NCBI GenBank assembly: GCA_024707405.1
Contig: JANPZU010000003.1
Span: 434,001 to 498,000 of the forward strand
Origin: Luteimonas sp.
GTDB taxonomy: Bacteria; Pseudomonadota; Gammaproteobacteria; Xanthomonadales; Xanthomonadaceae
Length of the DNA: 64,000 nucleotides
Reading direction: 5' to 3'
Shown: piece after piece, positions 48,109 through 56,361 of the stretch
Numbering within the stretch: position 1 is the first letter of the stretch
Layout of the letters: every line of letters starts with the position of its first letter
Program-made: the position numbers and the translations under genes
The notes under the pieces: model-generated
Database searches by the model: none
What the model was told of the DNA's origin: nothing
Seen by the model: only the letters and a program-made list of their open reading frames with translations

Positions 48109-48189
48109 CGCTCGGTCTTCCTCTCACGTGGATGCCGATGCCGGCGTCGCCACCTTCCCCGTGGCGACGCCGACACTCCCCTCAATGCG

Positions 48190-48495
48190 TCATTGCTTGC
48201 GCAGGAACCGGATACCCATCGGCCCTGACAACGTGTCGTCGTCGATGCGCGTCAGCACCAGCGCCGCACCGGCGGCTTCCGGATTGGTCAGCCGTATCTT
48301 GTCGCCGTCGACTTCGTACTTCATCTCCAGCTCCATGCCGGCCAGTTCCGACGCCTGGATAACCTTGCCGCCCCGCTGGAACGTGAGGCTGGTCATGCCC
48401 ATCTCGTCCTCGAACGTGCCGCTCACCCCGCCGCCGCACGCGGCGAGCAGCGTGCACGCCAGTACCAATGTTGCGATGTTCTTCCATTGCCGCAT
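48190..48495 (-). CDS. Small lipoprotein of unknown function
   Basis: 101 residues. Lipoprotein signal MRQWKNIATLVLACTLLAAC (Cys20), then a compact beta-rich domain: 'GTFEDEMGMTSLTFQRGGKV', 'MELEMKYEVDGDKIRLTNPE' and 'LTRIDDDTLSGPMGIRFLR'. The arrangement (repeated short strands each ending in Gly/Asp turns) looks like a lipocalin-type small barrel used by many envelope lipoproteins. No named family recognised. 81 bp separate it from the gene downstream on the same strand. Confidence 0.7.
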   Translation of the reverse strand: MRQWKNIATLVLACTLLAACGGGVSGTFEDEMGMTSLTFQRGGKVIQASELAGMELEMKYEVDGDKIRLTNPEAAGAALVLTRIDDDTLSGPMGIRFLRKQ

Positions 48496-48596
48496 GCCTG
48501 CATCCTCCCTTCGTTGGCCGATCCATCCTGAGGCCGTATGTCCGTCCCGCATCGCAGGATGCCGGGACTGTACCGGTTCGAAGACTGCCTGCCGCC

Positions 48597-49055
48597 TCAG
48601 CTGACGCTCGTCGACATGCCGCCCGCCAGCGCCTCCTGGATCAGCAGGTTCGCCTTGCGCATCTTCAGGCCCGTGTACAGGACGTAACCGCCGATCGCTC
48701 CAGTCAACAGGCCGATGATGATGATCATCGCCGGAATCGAAAGCAGGACCACCAGGCTGCCGAGGACGATCAGCATCGTCGCCGGCGCATCGTTGCGGGT
48801 CGAACGGCTGCGATTGGCCAGTGCGAACGCCTGGATGCCGTTGGCCTTGCGCACGCCCGCCACGACGACATGGTCGCCATCGACCACCACGATCGGCTCC
48901 TTGTGCTTCACGGTCACGGTGGTGCCGCCGATGTCGAGGGTCGCGGTGCGGAACGAATTGATGTGGCCGCTGACGTTGCCGCCACTGCCGCCGACGTAGC
49001 CATGCGTTTCCGTGTCGCGTCCCAGTACCGTCGCCTTGCCTTGCACCAGTTCCAT
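48597..49055 (-). CDS. Two-helix membrane protein of unknown function
   Basis: 152 residues. The N-terminal ~80 form a Gly/Val-rich beta domain ('GYVGGSGGNVSGHINSFRTA', 'TTVTVKHKEPIVVVDGDHVV') reminiscent of an OB-like barrel. Two membrane helices follow ('PATMLIVLGSLVVLLSIPAM', 'IIIIGLLTGAIGGYVLYTG') and a short tail. Head-first orientation would place both termini on the same side. AAGGGGAAG lies before the ATG. Divergent from the winged-helix kinase gene, which might share its regulation. Not recognised. Confidence 0.68.
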   Translation of the reverse strand: MELVQGKATVLGRDTETHGYVGGSGGNVSGHINSFRTATLDIGGTTVTVKHKEPIVVVDGDHVVVAGVRKANGIQAFALANRSRSTRNDAPATMLIVLGSLVVLLSIPAMIIIIGLLTGAIGGYVLYTGLKMRKANLLIQEALAGGMSTSVS

Positions 49056-49237
49056 CGTGCTTCCCCTTGGTTGTGTTGTCAGGCAGGGAGTGCGCCCACC
49101 CGGCAAGGGAGAAGGTGCGCCACGCCCGGCACATGCGTCCTCATGGCGACTTCAAGAAACCTTCAAGCCTGCCGCATCAACCACTTGCGCCGCGCGGCAC
49201 GGGCGCCGCGCCGAGGGGTGCCGGGTATGATCCGGCC

Positions 49238-51994
49238 ATGCCCCCTGCTTCCGTCCCCCGCGACATCCGCCTGTACCGCTGGCGCTTCGGGGCGGTCGAG
49301 TTCGACGAGGCGCGCTACGAGTTGCGCGTGTCCGGCCTGCCGGTCGAAATCGAGCACAAGCCGCTGCAGGTACTGGCCCTGCTGCTGCGCCATGCCGGCG
49401 AGGTGGTGACCAAGGACGAGTTGTTCGACACCGTGTGGACGGGACGGGTGACGGTCGACCACGTCCTCGCCACCGCCATCGGCAAGCTGCGCAAGGCGCT
49501 GGAAGCCGGTGCGGAGGGTCGCATCGCCACCGTGCCGAGGCTGGGTTACCGCTTCGACGGGCCGGTGGAGCGCATCGCGGTCGGCCAGGGCCTGGCCAGC
49601 GAGCTGAAGCTCGAACCCGGCCAACCGGTGCCGGGACGCGAACACTTCCTGCTGGAGCGCCCGCTGGGACAGACACTCGGCAGCGAAGTCTGGCTGGCGA
49701 GGCAACCGCGCAGCCGCGAACCGCGCGTGTTCAAGTTCAGCCTCAACGGCGAGCAGCTTTCGACGATCAAGCGCGAGGCCACGCTGATGCGCGTGCTCCG
49801 CGACACCCTCGGCGAACGCGACGATTTCGTGCGCGTGCTCGACTGGAACTTCGAATCCGAACCGTATTTCCTCGAATGCGAATACGGAGGCGAATCACTG
49901 CCGGAATGGGCCGGGGCACACGGCCTCCTCTCGACCTGGCCCGTGCAGGAACGACTCGCGTTCTTCCTGCAGATCGCCAGCGCCGTCGACGTCGCGCACG
50001 GCGTCGGCGTGCTGCACAAGGACATCAAGCCTGCCAACGTGCTGGTACGCAAACGCGCGGATGGCCAGTGGCAGGCCTGCCTGACCGACTTCGGCAACAG
50101 CCGGCTGCTGCAACCAGAACGATTGGCCGAACTCGGCATCACCAGCCTCGGCCTCACCGTCACCACGGCGGGTGGCAGCAACGGCTCCGGTACTCCGCTC
50201 TACCTCGCCCCCGAACTCGTCACCGGGCAACCGCCGACCGTGCGCAGCGATGTCTACGCGCTTGGCATCCTGCTCTACCAACTGCTCGTCGGCGACCTGC
50301 GTCGCCCGATGGCGCCGGGCTGGGAGCGCCACATTGACGACCCCCTGCTGGTCGAAGACATCGCACAAGCCACCGATGTCGATCCGGCACGACGCACCGG
50401 CAGCGCGGCCGAGCTGGCCGAACGCCTGCGCACCCTGGCGCAACGCCGCGACGAACGCGAACGCCGCGCATCGGACGAACAGGCCGCCGAAACCCTGCGC
50501 CGGACGCTGGAGCGCAACCGTGCACGCCGACCATGGCGGGTTGCGGCTGTCGTCGTTCTGGTCGCAGGCGCAACCTGCAGCAGCCTGTTGTGGTGGCACA
50601 GCGAGCAGCAGCGGCGGATCGCGCAGCAGCAGGCCACCCGCGCCGAAGCCGTCGTGCGTTTCCTCGACCATGCGTTGAGCACCATCAGCACCGGCAACAG
50701 CGGCCACGGCAACAACGCGACCATCCGGGAGATGCTGGAGTACGCATCAGCCCACGACAACGGAGAACTGTCCGAAGACCCGGAGGTGCGCGGCGATATC
50801 CATACCCTGCTGGGGCGATCCTGGCGGAACCTGGGGCATCCCGTGCGCGGCGTGGTCGAATACCGCATGGCGGTGCGCGGTTACGCGCAGGCATTCGGTG
50901 AAGACCACACGCTGACACTGGCGACCCGTTATGCGTTGGTACGCACGCTGTCCTACGTTCAAACCGCGGACGCGTTTGCCGAAGCAGGCGCCCTCCTCGA
51001 CGAGACCGACCGACTGGCCAGCGCGCGCCTGCAGCAGGACAACGCGTTGGCACTGCAGGCAGCCCTGGAGCGCGGCATCTACCACATGTCGCGGCTGCAG
51101 ACCGAACCGGCACTGGACGCGCTGCGCCGCGCCGACCGCCTGCAGCGCAAGGTGGCGCCGGACGACGCCGGAACCGCCGCGCTGATCCGCGGCGGCATCG
51201 CCGATGCGCTGCGGCGTTCGGGCCAACCGGAACGAACGCTCGCCTGGTTGCGCAGCGTGCAGACCGATCCGCTGCTGTCGCCCGAACGCATCGGCGGGGT
51301 CAGCGTCGCGTTGCTGCAATCGACGTCCGCCAATGCGTTGCACGACCTGGGGCGACACGGCGAAGCGCTGTCACTGGCACGATCTGCCGCGGAAGCAAGC
51401 CGGAAATTCCTCGGCCCCGACAATTACCTCACCCTGGTTCAGCTCGCGACGGTGGCCAGCATCGATGGCGCCCTGGGCAATTGCACGACGGCACTGCCCC
51501 TGGCCCGGGACGTGCATGGACGCATGGCGCTGCAATTCGGCGAGGAGATGCAGGCCACGCTGGTCACCACCGGCAAGCTGGGCAAGATCGAACTCGACTG
51601 CGGCGACCACGCACGCGGGCTCGACCATCTCCGGCTGGCCGAGAGCGGCCTGCGCCGCCTCTACGGCCGCGACAACGCGGCCGCGCACCATTTCCGCTAC
51701 CTGCTGGCGAAGACGCTCGCCGACCGTGGCGACTATCCCGAGGCCCTGGCGATGCTCGATGGCCTCGACATCGCCGCGCTGGCCGCCGCCGATCCGACGC
51801 CCGGGTGGCAGCACCGGTTGCACGCACTGCGCGGCCGCATCCTCGTGCTCACCGGCGATGCCGGTGCGGGCCATGGCCTGTTGGCCGAGGCGTTGCCGGC
51901 CCTGGTCGCGCTCGGCACCGAGGACGAGCGCGACATCGCGCGATTGCAGTCGCTGCTCGACAGCGACGCCATGCCCGTTGCGGCCGGAAAGTAA
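49238..51994 (+). CDS. Winged-helix / Ser-Thr protein kinase / TPR transmembrane regulator
   Basis: 918 residues. Residues ~10-105 form an OmpR/CadC-type winged helix ('FGAVEFDEARYELRVSGLPV', 'LARHAGEVVTKDELFD'-type 'HAGEVVTKDELFDTVWTGRV', 'RIATVPRLGYRFDG'). Residues ~137-405 form a eukaryotic-like kinase with the ATP Lys (near 164, 'RVFKFSL'), catalytic loop 'LHKDIKPANVLV' (near 258), 'TDFGNSRLL' (284) and an 'APELV' motif, all apparently active. One membrane segment (about 432-454) and TPR-like helical repeats (470-905) follow. The winged helix and kinase are both cytosolic, the TPRs periplasmic. Such fusions occur in xanthomonads, but partners and targets here are unknown. Confidence 0.85.
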   Translation: MPPASVPRDIRLYRWRFGAVEFDEARYELRVSGLPVEIEHKPLQVLALLLRHAGEVVTKDELFDTVWTGRVTVDHVLATAIGKLRKALEAGAEGRIATVPRLGYRFDGPVERIAVGQGLASELKLEPGQPVPGREHFLLERPLGQTLGSEVWLARQPRSREPRVFKFSLNGEQLSTIKREATLMRVLRDTLGERDDFVRVLDWNFESEPYFLECEYGGESLPEWAGAHGLLSTWPVQERLAFFLQIASAVDVAHGVGVLHKDIKPANVLVRKRADGQWQACLTDFGNSRLLQPERLAELGITSLGLTVTTAGGSNGSGTPLYLAPELVTGQPPTVRSDVYALGILLYQLLVGDLRRPMAPGWERHIDDPLLVEDIAQATDVDPARRTGSAAELAERLRTLAQRRDERERRASDEQAAETLRRTLERNRARRPWRVAAVVVLVAGATCSSLLWWHSEQQRRIAQQQATRAEAVVRFLDHALSTISTGNSGHGNNATIREMLEYASAHDNGELSEDPEVRGDIHTLLGRSWRNLGHPVRGVVEYRMAVRGYAQAFGEDHTLTLATRYALVRTLSYVQTADAFAEAGALLDETDRLASARLQQDNALALQAALERGIYHMSRLQTEPALDALRRADRLQRKVAPDDAGTAALIRGGIADALRRSGQPERTLAWLRSVQTDPLLSPERIGGVSVALLQSTSANALHDLGRHGEALSLARSAAEASRKFLGPDNYLTLVQLATVASIDGALGNCTTALPLARDVHGRMALQFGEEMQATLVTTGKLGKIELDCGDHARGLDHLRLAESGLRRLYGRDNAAAHHFRYLLAKTLADRGDYPEALAMLDGLDIAALAAADPTPGWQHRLHALRGRILVLTGDAGAGHGLLAEALPALVALGTEDERDIARLQSLLDSDAMPVAAGK

Positions 51995-52006
51995 CCGGCG
52001 CAACGA

Positions 52007-52210
52007 TCAGTCGACGACGAACGTGATGCGCAGGTTGATGCGCCATTCGGCGATGTCGCCGGCGCCGTTGGTGACCACCTTGATCTCGTTCACCCAGGCG
52101 CCCTGGATGTTCTTGACCGTTTCGGCGGTCTTCTTCAGCCCGGATTTGACGGCGTCCTCGACGCTGGTCTTGGACGAAGAGGTGATTTCGATGACCTTGG
52201 CGACGGACAT
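52007..52210 (-). CDS. Dodecin-family protein
   Basis: 67 residues with the beta-alpha-beta-beta dodecin fold: 'AKVIEITSSSKTSVEDAVKS', 'IQGAWVNEIKVV' and 'AEWRINLRITFVVD'. Classical flavin-storing dodecins have a Trp and a Gln facing the isoalloxazine ring; the Trp is present (AWVNE), but the Gln position in the last strand is Arg (EWRIN for xxQVT), so flavin binding is uncertain. Dodecamers are expected. AAGGAG lies before the ATG. Convergent with the kinase gene, 12 bp apart. Confidence 0.85.
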   Translation of the reverse strand: MSVAKVIEITSSSKTSVEDAVKSGLKKTAETVKNIQGAWVNEIKVVTNGAGDIAEWRINLRITFVVD

Positions 52211-52302
52211 GGATCGTGCTCCTTGCAAATGCGCACGTGGCGCGGAACCGCCATCGTGCGCGCGACTGCGTTAAGGCCATGCCAGCCTGATAGCATCGAA
52301 AC

Positions 52303-52863
52303 ATGAAGACCGCCCCCAACCTGGTGCTGGTCGGGCCGATGGGCGCCGGCAAGTCATCGATCGGACGCCGCATCGCCGGGCGCTTCGGGCTGTCCTTCGT
52401 CGATGCCGACCGCGAGATCGAGAAACGCACCGGCACCAACGTCAACACCATCTTCTCGTGCGAAGGCGAAGCCGGATTCCGCGCACGCGAACGCGCGGTG
52501 TTGGCCGACCTGCTGTCGCGCGAGTCGCTGGTGATCGCCACCGGTGGCGGTGCGGTGCTCGATGCCGACAACCGCCGCGACATGCAAGAGCGCGGTTTCG
52601 TGGTGCACCTGCATGTCAGCGTCGAACGCCAGCTCGCACGGCTGGCACGCGACCGTTCGCGGCCACTGCTCGCGACCGCCGACCGGGAGACCGTGCTGCG
52701 CAACCTGACGGCAGCGCGCGCACCGCTGTACGCCGAAGTCGCCGACCTGCGCCTGGATACCGATTCGTTGGCGCCGCCCGAAGCCTGTTCCCGCCTCGGC
52801 CGCCTGCTCTCGCAACACTGGGTGCGCGAAGCGCCCGCCCCCGCTCCGCAGGAACCTGCATGA
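52303..52863 (+). CDS. aroK: Shikimate kinase
   Basis: 186 residues. Walker A '[15 protein letters not shown]', '[20 protein letters not shown]' (shikimate-binding DxD and the following helix), '[13 protein letters not shown]' (FR..E), 'VIATGGGAV' and the lid Arg residues in 'RDRSRPLLA'. It phosphorylates shikimate on the way to chorismate. The C-terminal Pro/Ala tail ('[12 protein letters not shown]') is extra. Overlaps aroB by four bases (ATGA), the classic aroKB pair. Confidence 0.95.
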   Translation: MKTAPNLVLVGPMGAGKSSIGRRIAGRFGLSFVDADREIEKRTGTNVNTIFSCEGEAGFRARERAVLADLLSRESLVIATGGGAVLDADNRRDMQERGFVVHLHVSVERQLARLARDRSRPLLATADRETVLRNLTAARAPLYAEVADLRLDTDSLAPPEACSRLGRLLSQHWVREAPAPAPQEPA

Positions 52864-53951
52864 CCTTCTCCCAACGCACCGTGCGCGTCGATGGCGCGCA
52901 GCCCTACGACATCCGCATCGGGCCGGGCCTGCTGTCCGACGGCATGGCGCTGGCCGACACCGTGCGCGGACGCGACGCCTTCGTGGTCAGCGACGGCCAT
53001 GTCGCACCCCTGTATGCCGCTCGCGTGGTCGATGCCTTGCGCGACGCCCGGCCGGATCTGCGCATCGGCCAATACGAACTTCCGCCCGGCGAAGAAGAGA
53101 AGACGCTCGACAACTTCGCCCATGTCGTCGATGCACTCGCACGTGCCGGCGCACGCCGCGACGCCACCCTGTTCGCACTCGGCGGCGGCGTGGTCGGCGA
53201 CCTGGCCGGCTTCGCCGCGGCCTGCTGGATGCGCGGCATCGATTGCGTGCAACTGCCGACGACATTGCTGGCGATGGTCGATTCCTCGGTCGGCGGCAAG
53301 ACCGCGGTGGACATGCCGCAGGGCAAGAACTTGGTCGGCGCTTTCCATCCGCCACGCGCGGTACTGGCGGACACGTCCACGCTGCGCACGCTGCCGCCAC
53401 GGGAATTGCGCGCGGGCCTTGCCGAAGTGGTGAAATACGGCGCGATCTGCGACGCACCCTTCCTCGACTGGATCGACGCGCACGCCGACGCCTTGCTGGC
53501 GATGGACGACGACGCGTTGGCCGAAGCCATCGCACGCAGCTGCGCGCACAAGGCCGCCATCGTGGCGCGCGACCCGTTCGAGCACGGCGAACGTGCACTG
53601 CTCAACTTCGGGCACACCTTCGGGCACGCCATCGAGACCGAGCAGGGCTACGGCGGGTTGAACCACGGCGAAGCGGTCGCCGTCGGCATGGTGCTGGCGG
53701 CACGGCTGTCGGAACGGCTTGGATTGTCCGCGACCGCCGACACCACGCGCCTGCGCGACCTGCTCGCCCGCCTGGGCCTGCCGGTCGCGCCACCACCCGG
53801 CCTGGATGCCGACGTCCTGCTTGCGCACATGCGCCTGGACAAGAAGGCACAGGCCGGCGGATTGCGCTTCATCGTCTGGGACGGCATCGGCCGCGCGAAA
53901 GTCCTTTCCGGGGTGCCGGAGGACGCGGTGCTGGACGTGCTCCGCGGCTGA
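52860..53951 (+). CDS. aroB: 3-dehydroquinate synthase
   Basis: 363 residues. NAD-binding '[20 protein letters not shown]', '[20 protein letters not shown]', metal and substrate residues in '[14 protein letters not shown]', and '[20 protein letters not shown]' with the zinc-binding His residues, then '[11 protein letters not shown]'. It cyclises DAHP to dehydroquinate. Translationally coupled to aroK. In some genera a damX-like gene follows; here it is a small WGR-like protein and hemE. Confidence 0.95.
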   Translation: MTFSQRTVRVDGAQPYDIRIGPGLLSDGMALADTVRGRDAFVVSDGHVAPLYAARVVDALRDARPDLRIGQYELPPGEEEKTLDNFAHVVDALARAGARRDATLFALGGGVVGDLAGFAAACWMRGIDCVQLPTTLLAMVDSSVGGKTAVDMPQGKNLVGAFHPPRAVLADTSTLRTLPPRELRAGLAEVVKYGAICDAPFLDWIDAHADALLAMDDDALAEAIARSCAHKAAIVARDPFEHGERALLNFGHTFGHAIETEQGYGGLNHGEAVAVGMVLAARLSERLGLSATADTTRLRDLLARLGLPVAPPPGLDADVLLAHMRLDKKAQAGGLRFIVWDGIGRAKVLSGVPEDAVLDVLRG

Positions 53952-53983
53952 CTGGTGCGTGCGCCGCGTACAATACGCGGCCC

Positions 53984-54238
53984 ATGCGCCTGCTCCTGCA
54001 ACAACGCCCCGGTGGCCACGAATCCCCGCGTTTCGTGCAACTGACGCTCCAGCCCGACCTGCTCGGCGGCTGGGCGCTGCTGCGCGAGAGCGGTCAGACC
54101 GGTGGCCGCAGCACACTGCGCCGCGAACAGTTCCTCGACCATGCCAGCGCACTGGCCGCACTGGAGCATGCGCGCGATGCGCAGCTCAAGCGCGGCTTCC
54201 AGCTCATGTACGCCGAAGGCGTGGTCGCACCGAAATGA
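53984..54238 (+). CDS. Small WGR-domain-like protein
   Basis: 84 residues. '[20 protein letters not shown]' and '[20 protein letters not shown]' with '[20 protein letters not shown]' resemble a stand-alone WGR domain (GxWxLxxxxGRxG..., then a helix with KxKRGY). WGR domains bind DNA or occur in MolR/PARP-like proteins; what the short bacterial form does is unknown. Its ATG is nine bases after a TACAAT hexamer (53969-53974), so the transcript may be nearly leaderless. It overlaps hemE (ATGA). Confidence 0.75.
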   Translation: MRLLLQQRPGGHESPRFVQLTLQPDLLGGWALLRESGQTGGRSTLRREQFLDHASALAALEHARDAQLKRGFQLMYAEGVVAPK

Positions 54239-55344
54239 CGACGATGACCCCATTGAAGAACGACCGCTTCCTGCGTGCCCTGCGCCGCGAACCCGTGGAT
54301 GCCACGCCGGTCTGGCTGATGCGCCAGGCCGGACGCTATCTGCCGGAATACCGCGCCACGCGCAAGCAGGCCGGCAGCTTCCTCGGCATGGCCAAGAACC
54401 CGGATGTCGCCTGCGAAGTGACGCTGCAGCCGTTGCGGCGCTTCGAACTGGATGCCGCGATCCTGTTCTCCGACATCCTCACCATCCCCGACGCGATGGG
54501 CCTGGGCCTTTATTTCGTCGAAGGCGAAGGCCCGAAGTTCGAACGCACCGTGCGCACCGCCGCCGATGCCGACAAGCTCGGCGTGCCGGACATGGAGACC
54601 GAACTGCGCTACGTGATGGACGCGGTGCGCGTGATCCGCCGCGAACTCGACGGCAACGTGCCGCTGATCGGTTTCTCCGGCAGCCCGTGGACGCTGGCCT
54701 GCTACATGGTGCAGGGCGGCGGCAGCAAGGACTTCGCACTGATCAAGGCGATGGCACTCAACGATCCGGCCACGCTGCACAAGCTGCTGTCGGTCAACAC
54801 CGATGCGGTGATCGCCTATCTCGCCGCACAACGTGCCGCGGGCGCGCAGGCGCTGCAGGTGTTCGACACCTGGGGCGGCGTGCTGTCGCCGGCGATGTAC
54901 CGCGAGTTCTCGCTGCCCTACCTGCAGCGCATCGCCCGCGAACTCGATCGCGGCGAAGGCAACGAACGCACGCGTCGTGACGGCGAAGCCGGCGCGCATA
55001 CGCCCCTCATCCTGTTCGGCAAGGGCACCGCCGCGTACCTCGAAGACCTCGCCGACACCGGCGCAGACGGCGTGGGCGTCGATTGGCTCATCGAACTCGG
55101 CGAGGCCGCGCAACGCACGCAAGGCAAGGTGGCGCTGCAGGGCAACCTCGACCCGGCCACGCTGTATGGCTCACCCGACGCGATCCGCCGCGAGGTGCGC
55201 CGCGCGCTCGACAGTTATCGCGACGGCAACGGCGGTTCGCGCGACGGCCACGTGTTCAACCTCGGCCACGGCATGTCGCCGGACATGGATCCCGACCACG
55301 TCGCCGTGCTGGTGGACGAAGTACACGCCTACAGCGCGCGTTGA
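54235..55344 (+). CDS. hemE: Uroporphyrinogen decarboxylase
   Basis: 369 residues. '[20 protein letters not shown]' is the N-terminal signature with Arg residues that bind substrate carboxylates, '[19 protein letters not shown]' holds the catalytic Asp, '[20 protein letters not shown]', and '[13 protein letters not shown]' closes the active site. It removes four carboxyl groups from uroporphyrinogen III in haem synthesis. A Gly/Arg/Glu insertion around residues 240-255 ('[18 protein letters not shown]') is longer than in E. coli HemE. Confidence 0.96.
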   Translation: MTTMTPLKNDRFLRALRREPVDATPVWLMRQAGRYLPEYRATRKQAGSFLGMAKNPDVACEVTLQPLRRFELDAAILFSDILTIPDAMGLGLYFVEGEGPKFERTVRTAADADKLGVPDMETELRYVMDAVRVIRRELDGNVPLIGFSGSPWTLACYMVQGGGSKDFALIKAMALNDPATLHKLLSVNTDAVIAYLAAQRAAGAQALQVFDTWGGVLSPAMYREFSLPYLQRIARELDRGEGNERTRRDGEAGAHTPLILFGKGTAAYLEDLADTGADGVGVDWLIELGEAAQRTQGKVALQGNLDPATLYGSPDAIRREVRRALDSYRDGNGGSRDGHVFNLGHGMSPDMDPDHVAVLVDEVHAYSAR

Positions 55345-55350
55345 ACACGC

Positions 55351-55367
55351 GGCGGGCCTGGCCCGCC
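55351..55367. terminator. GC hairpin between convergent hemE and the downstream gene
   Basis: Seven-base arms GGCGGGC and GCCCGCC with a CTG loop, six bases after the hemE stop. No U-tract, so it would rely on other factors; it may serve both strands. Confidence 0.45.
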
Positions 55368-55387
55368 ATCGGCCTGGAACGCGGGCC

Positions 55388-56350
55388 TCAACCCTGCGCT
55401 TGCGTCGGCAGCCGCAGGCCCGGTCGATCGCCCGGGCGCGAGGGCATGCGGTATTCGATCCGGATCTCGCGCATGCCGTCGGGCACATCCACGTCCATCG
55501 ATTCGGGCGGCAGGCAGCGCCCGCGCAACGCCGCATGCAGGTTCATGGCGAATGCGAACAGACGGTCGCGCGAGGCTTCATCCGCGAAGCTGGCCGGCTT
55601 CATCTGGATGCGATCCTCGGACACCCAGATTTCATCGTCTGTGCCGTCGTTCGCACTCGCGAGCAGGTGGTCGGGGCGGCTGGCACCGACCGGGATTTCG
55701 CCAACCTCCATCGCCCGCGCGCAGTCGCCGGTGTTGAACACCCGCACCGACGACACGAAGCCGGCGAGCAGGGATTCGCCCTCTCGCCGGACATCCTCCA
55801 GCGACAGGCCATCCGCCTCGGCGCTGTAGCGCACCTTGACGTAGTACATGTCCTTGACCGCCAGCGCGAGCAGCGAGTGGTAGCGCTTGCCGCGGGTTTC
55901 GAGCACGAAGGTCGCCGACCTCGGTTTGGGCGCAAGCTCGCCCAGCAGTGCGTCGTATTCGCCGGACGCCTCGAAGGCTTGCGTCGCAAGGACTTCGACC
56001 GGATCGCCCTGCTGCCTGCGTGCGCCTTCCACCTGCCCCACTTCATGCCGGAACACTTCGGCGAAACGCGGTTCGAGTTGCACGCCGGAAGGATAGAAGT
56101 ACAGGTCGATCCAGCGATCGACGCGTTCGTCCGACTGGTAACGCACGGCGACGCCCAACTCCGCCTGGTCGAAACGTTGCTCGCCCTGCGCCTGCCACTC
56201 ACCGATGGCAAGCGGATAGAGCACGCGGGTTTCCTGCAGGTAGCCGCCAAGGAAGGGACGCGGCGCTTCATCGGCGGCCATCGCGCCCGGCACGCACAGT
56301 GCGAGCAGCACGGCCAGTCCGCAGGATCGCAAGGCAGGCGACATCGACAT
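55388..56350 (-). CDS. Exported protein of unknown function
   Basis: 320 residues. Signal peptide 'CGLAVLLALCVPGAMA' then a mixed alpha/beta mature protein: 'YPLAIGEWQAQGEQRFDQAE', 'VDRWIDLYFYPSGVQLEPRF' and 'SLLALAVKDMYYVKVRYSAE'. No family recognised; the 'RFxDxxLGVxVRY...DxYVYP' style of pattern occurs in uncharacterised Xanthomonadales proteins. The ATG at 56350 has GGAG well placed upstream (a GTG six bases earlier does not). It ends the minus-strand pair with the hybrid kinase only 11 bp upstream, so the two may be cotranscribed. Confidence 0.72.
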   Translation of the reverse strand: MSMSPALRSCGLAVLLALCVPGAMAADEAPRPFLGGYLQETRVLYPLAIGEWQAQGEQRFDQAELGVAVRYQSDERVDRWIDLYFYPSGVQLEPRFAEVFRHEVGQVEGARRQQGDPVEVLATQAFEASGEYDALLGELAPKPRSATFVLETRGKRYHSLLALAVKDMYYVKVRYSAEADGLSLEDVRREGESLLAGFVSSVRVFNTGDCARAMEVGEIPVGASRPDHLLASANDGTDDEIWVSEDRIQMKPASFADEASRDRLFAFAMNLHAALRGRCLPPESMDVDVPDGMREIRIEYRMPSRPGDRPGLRLPTQAQG

Positions 56351-56361
56351 CGGCACTCCGC

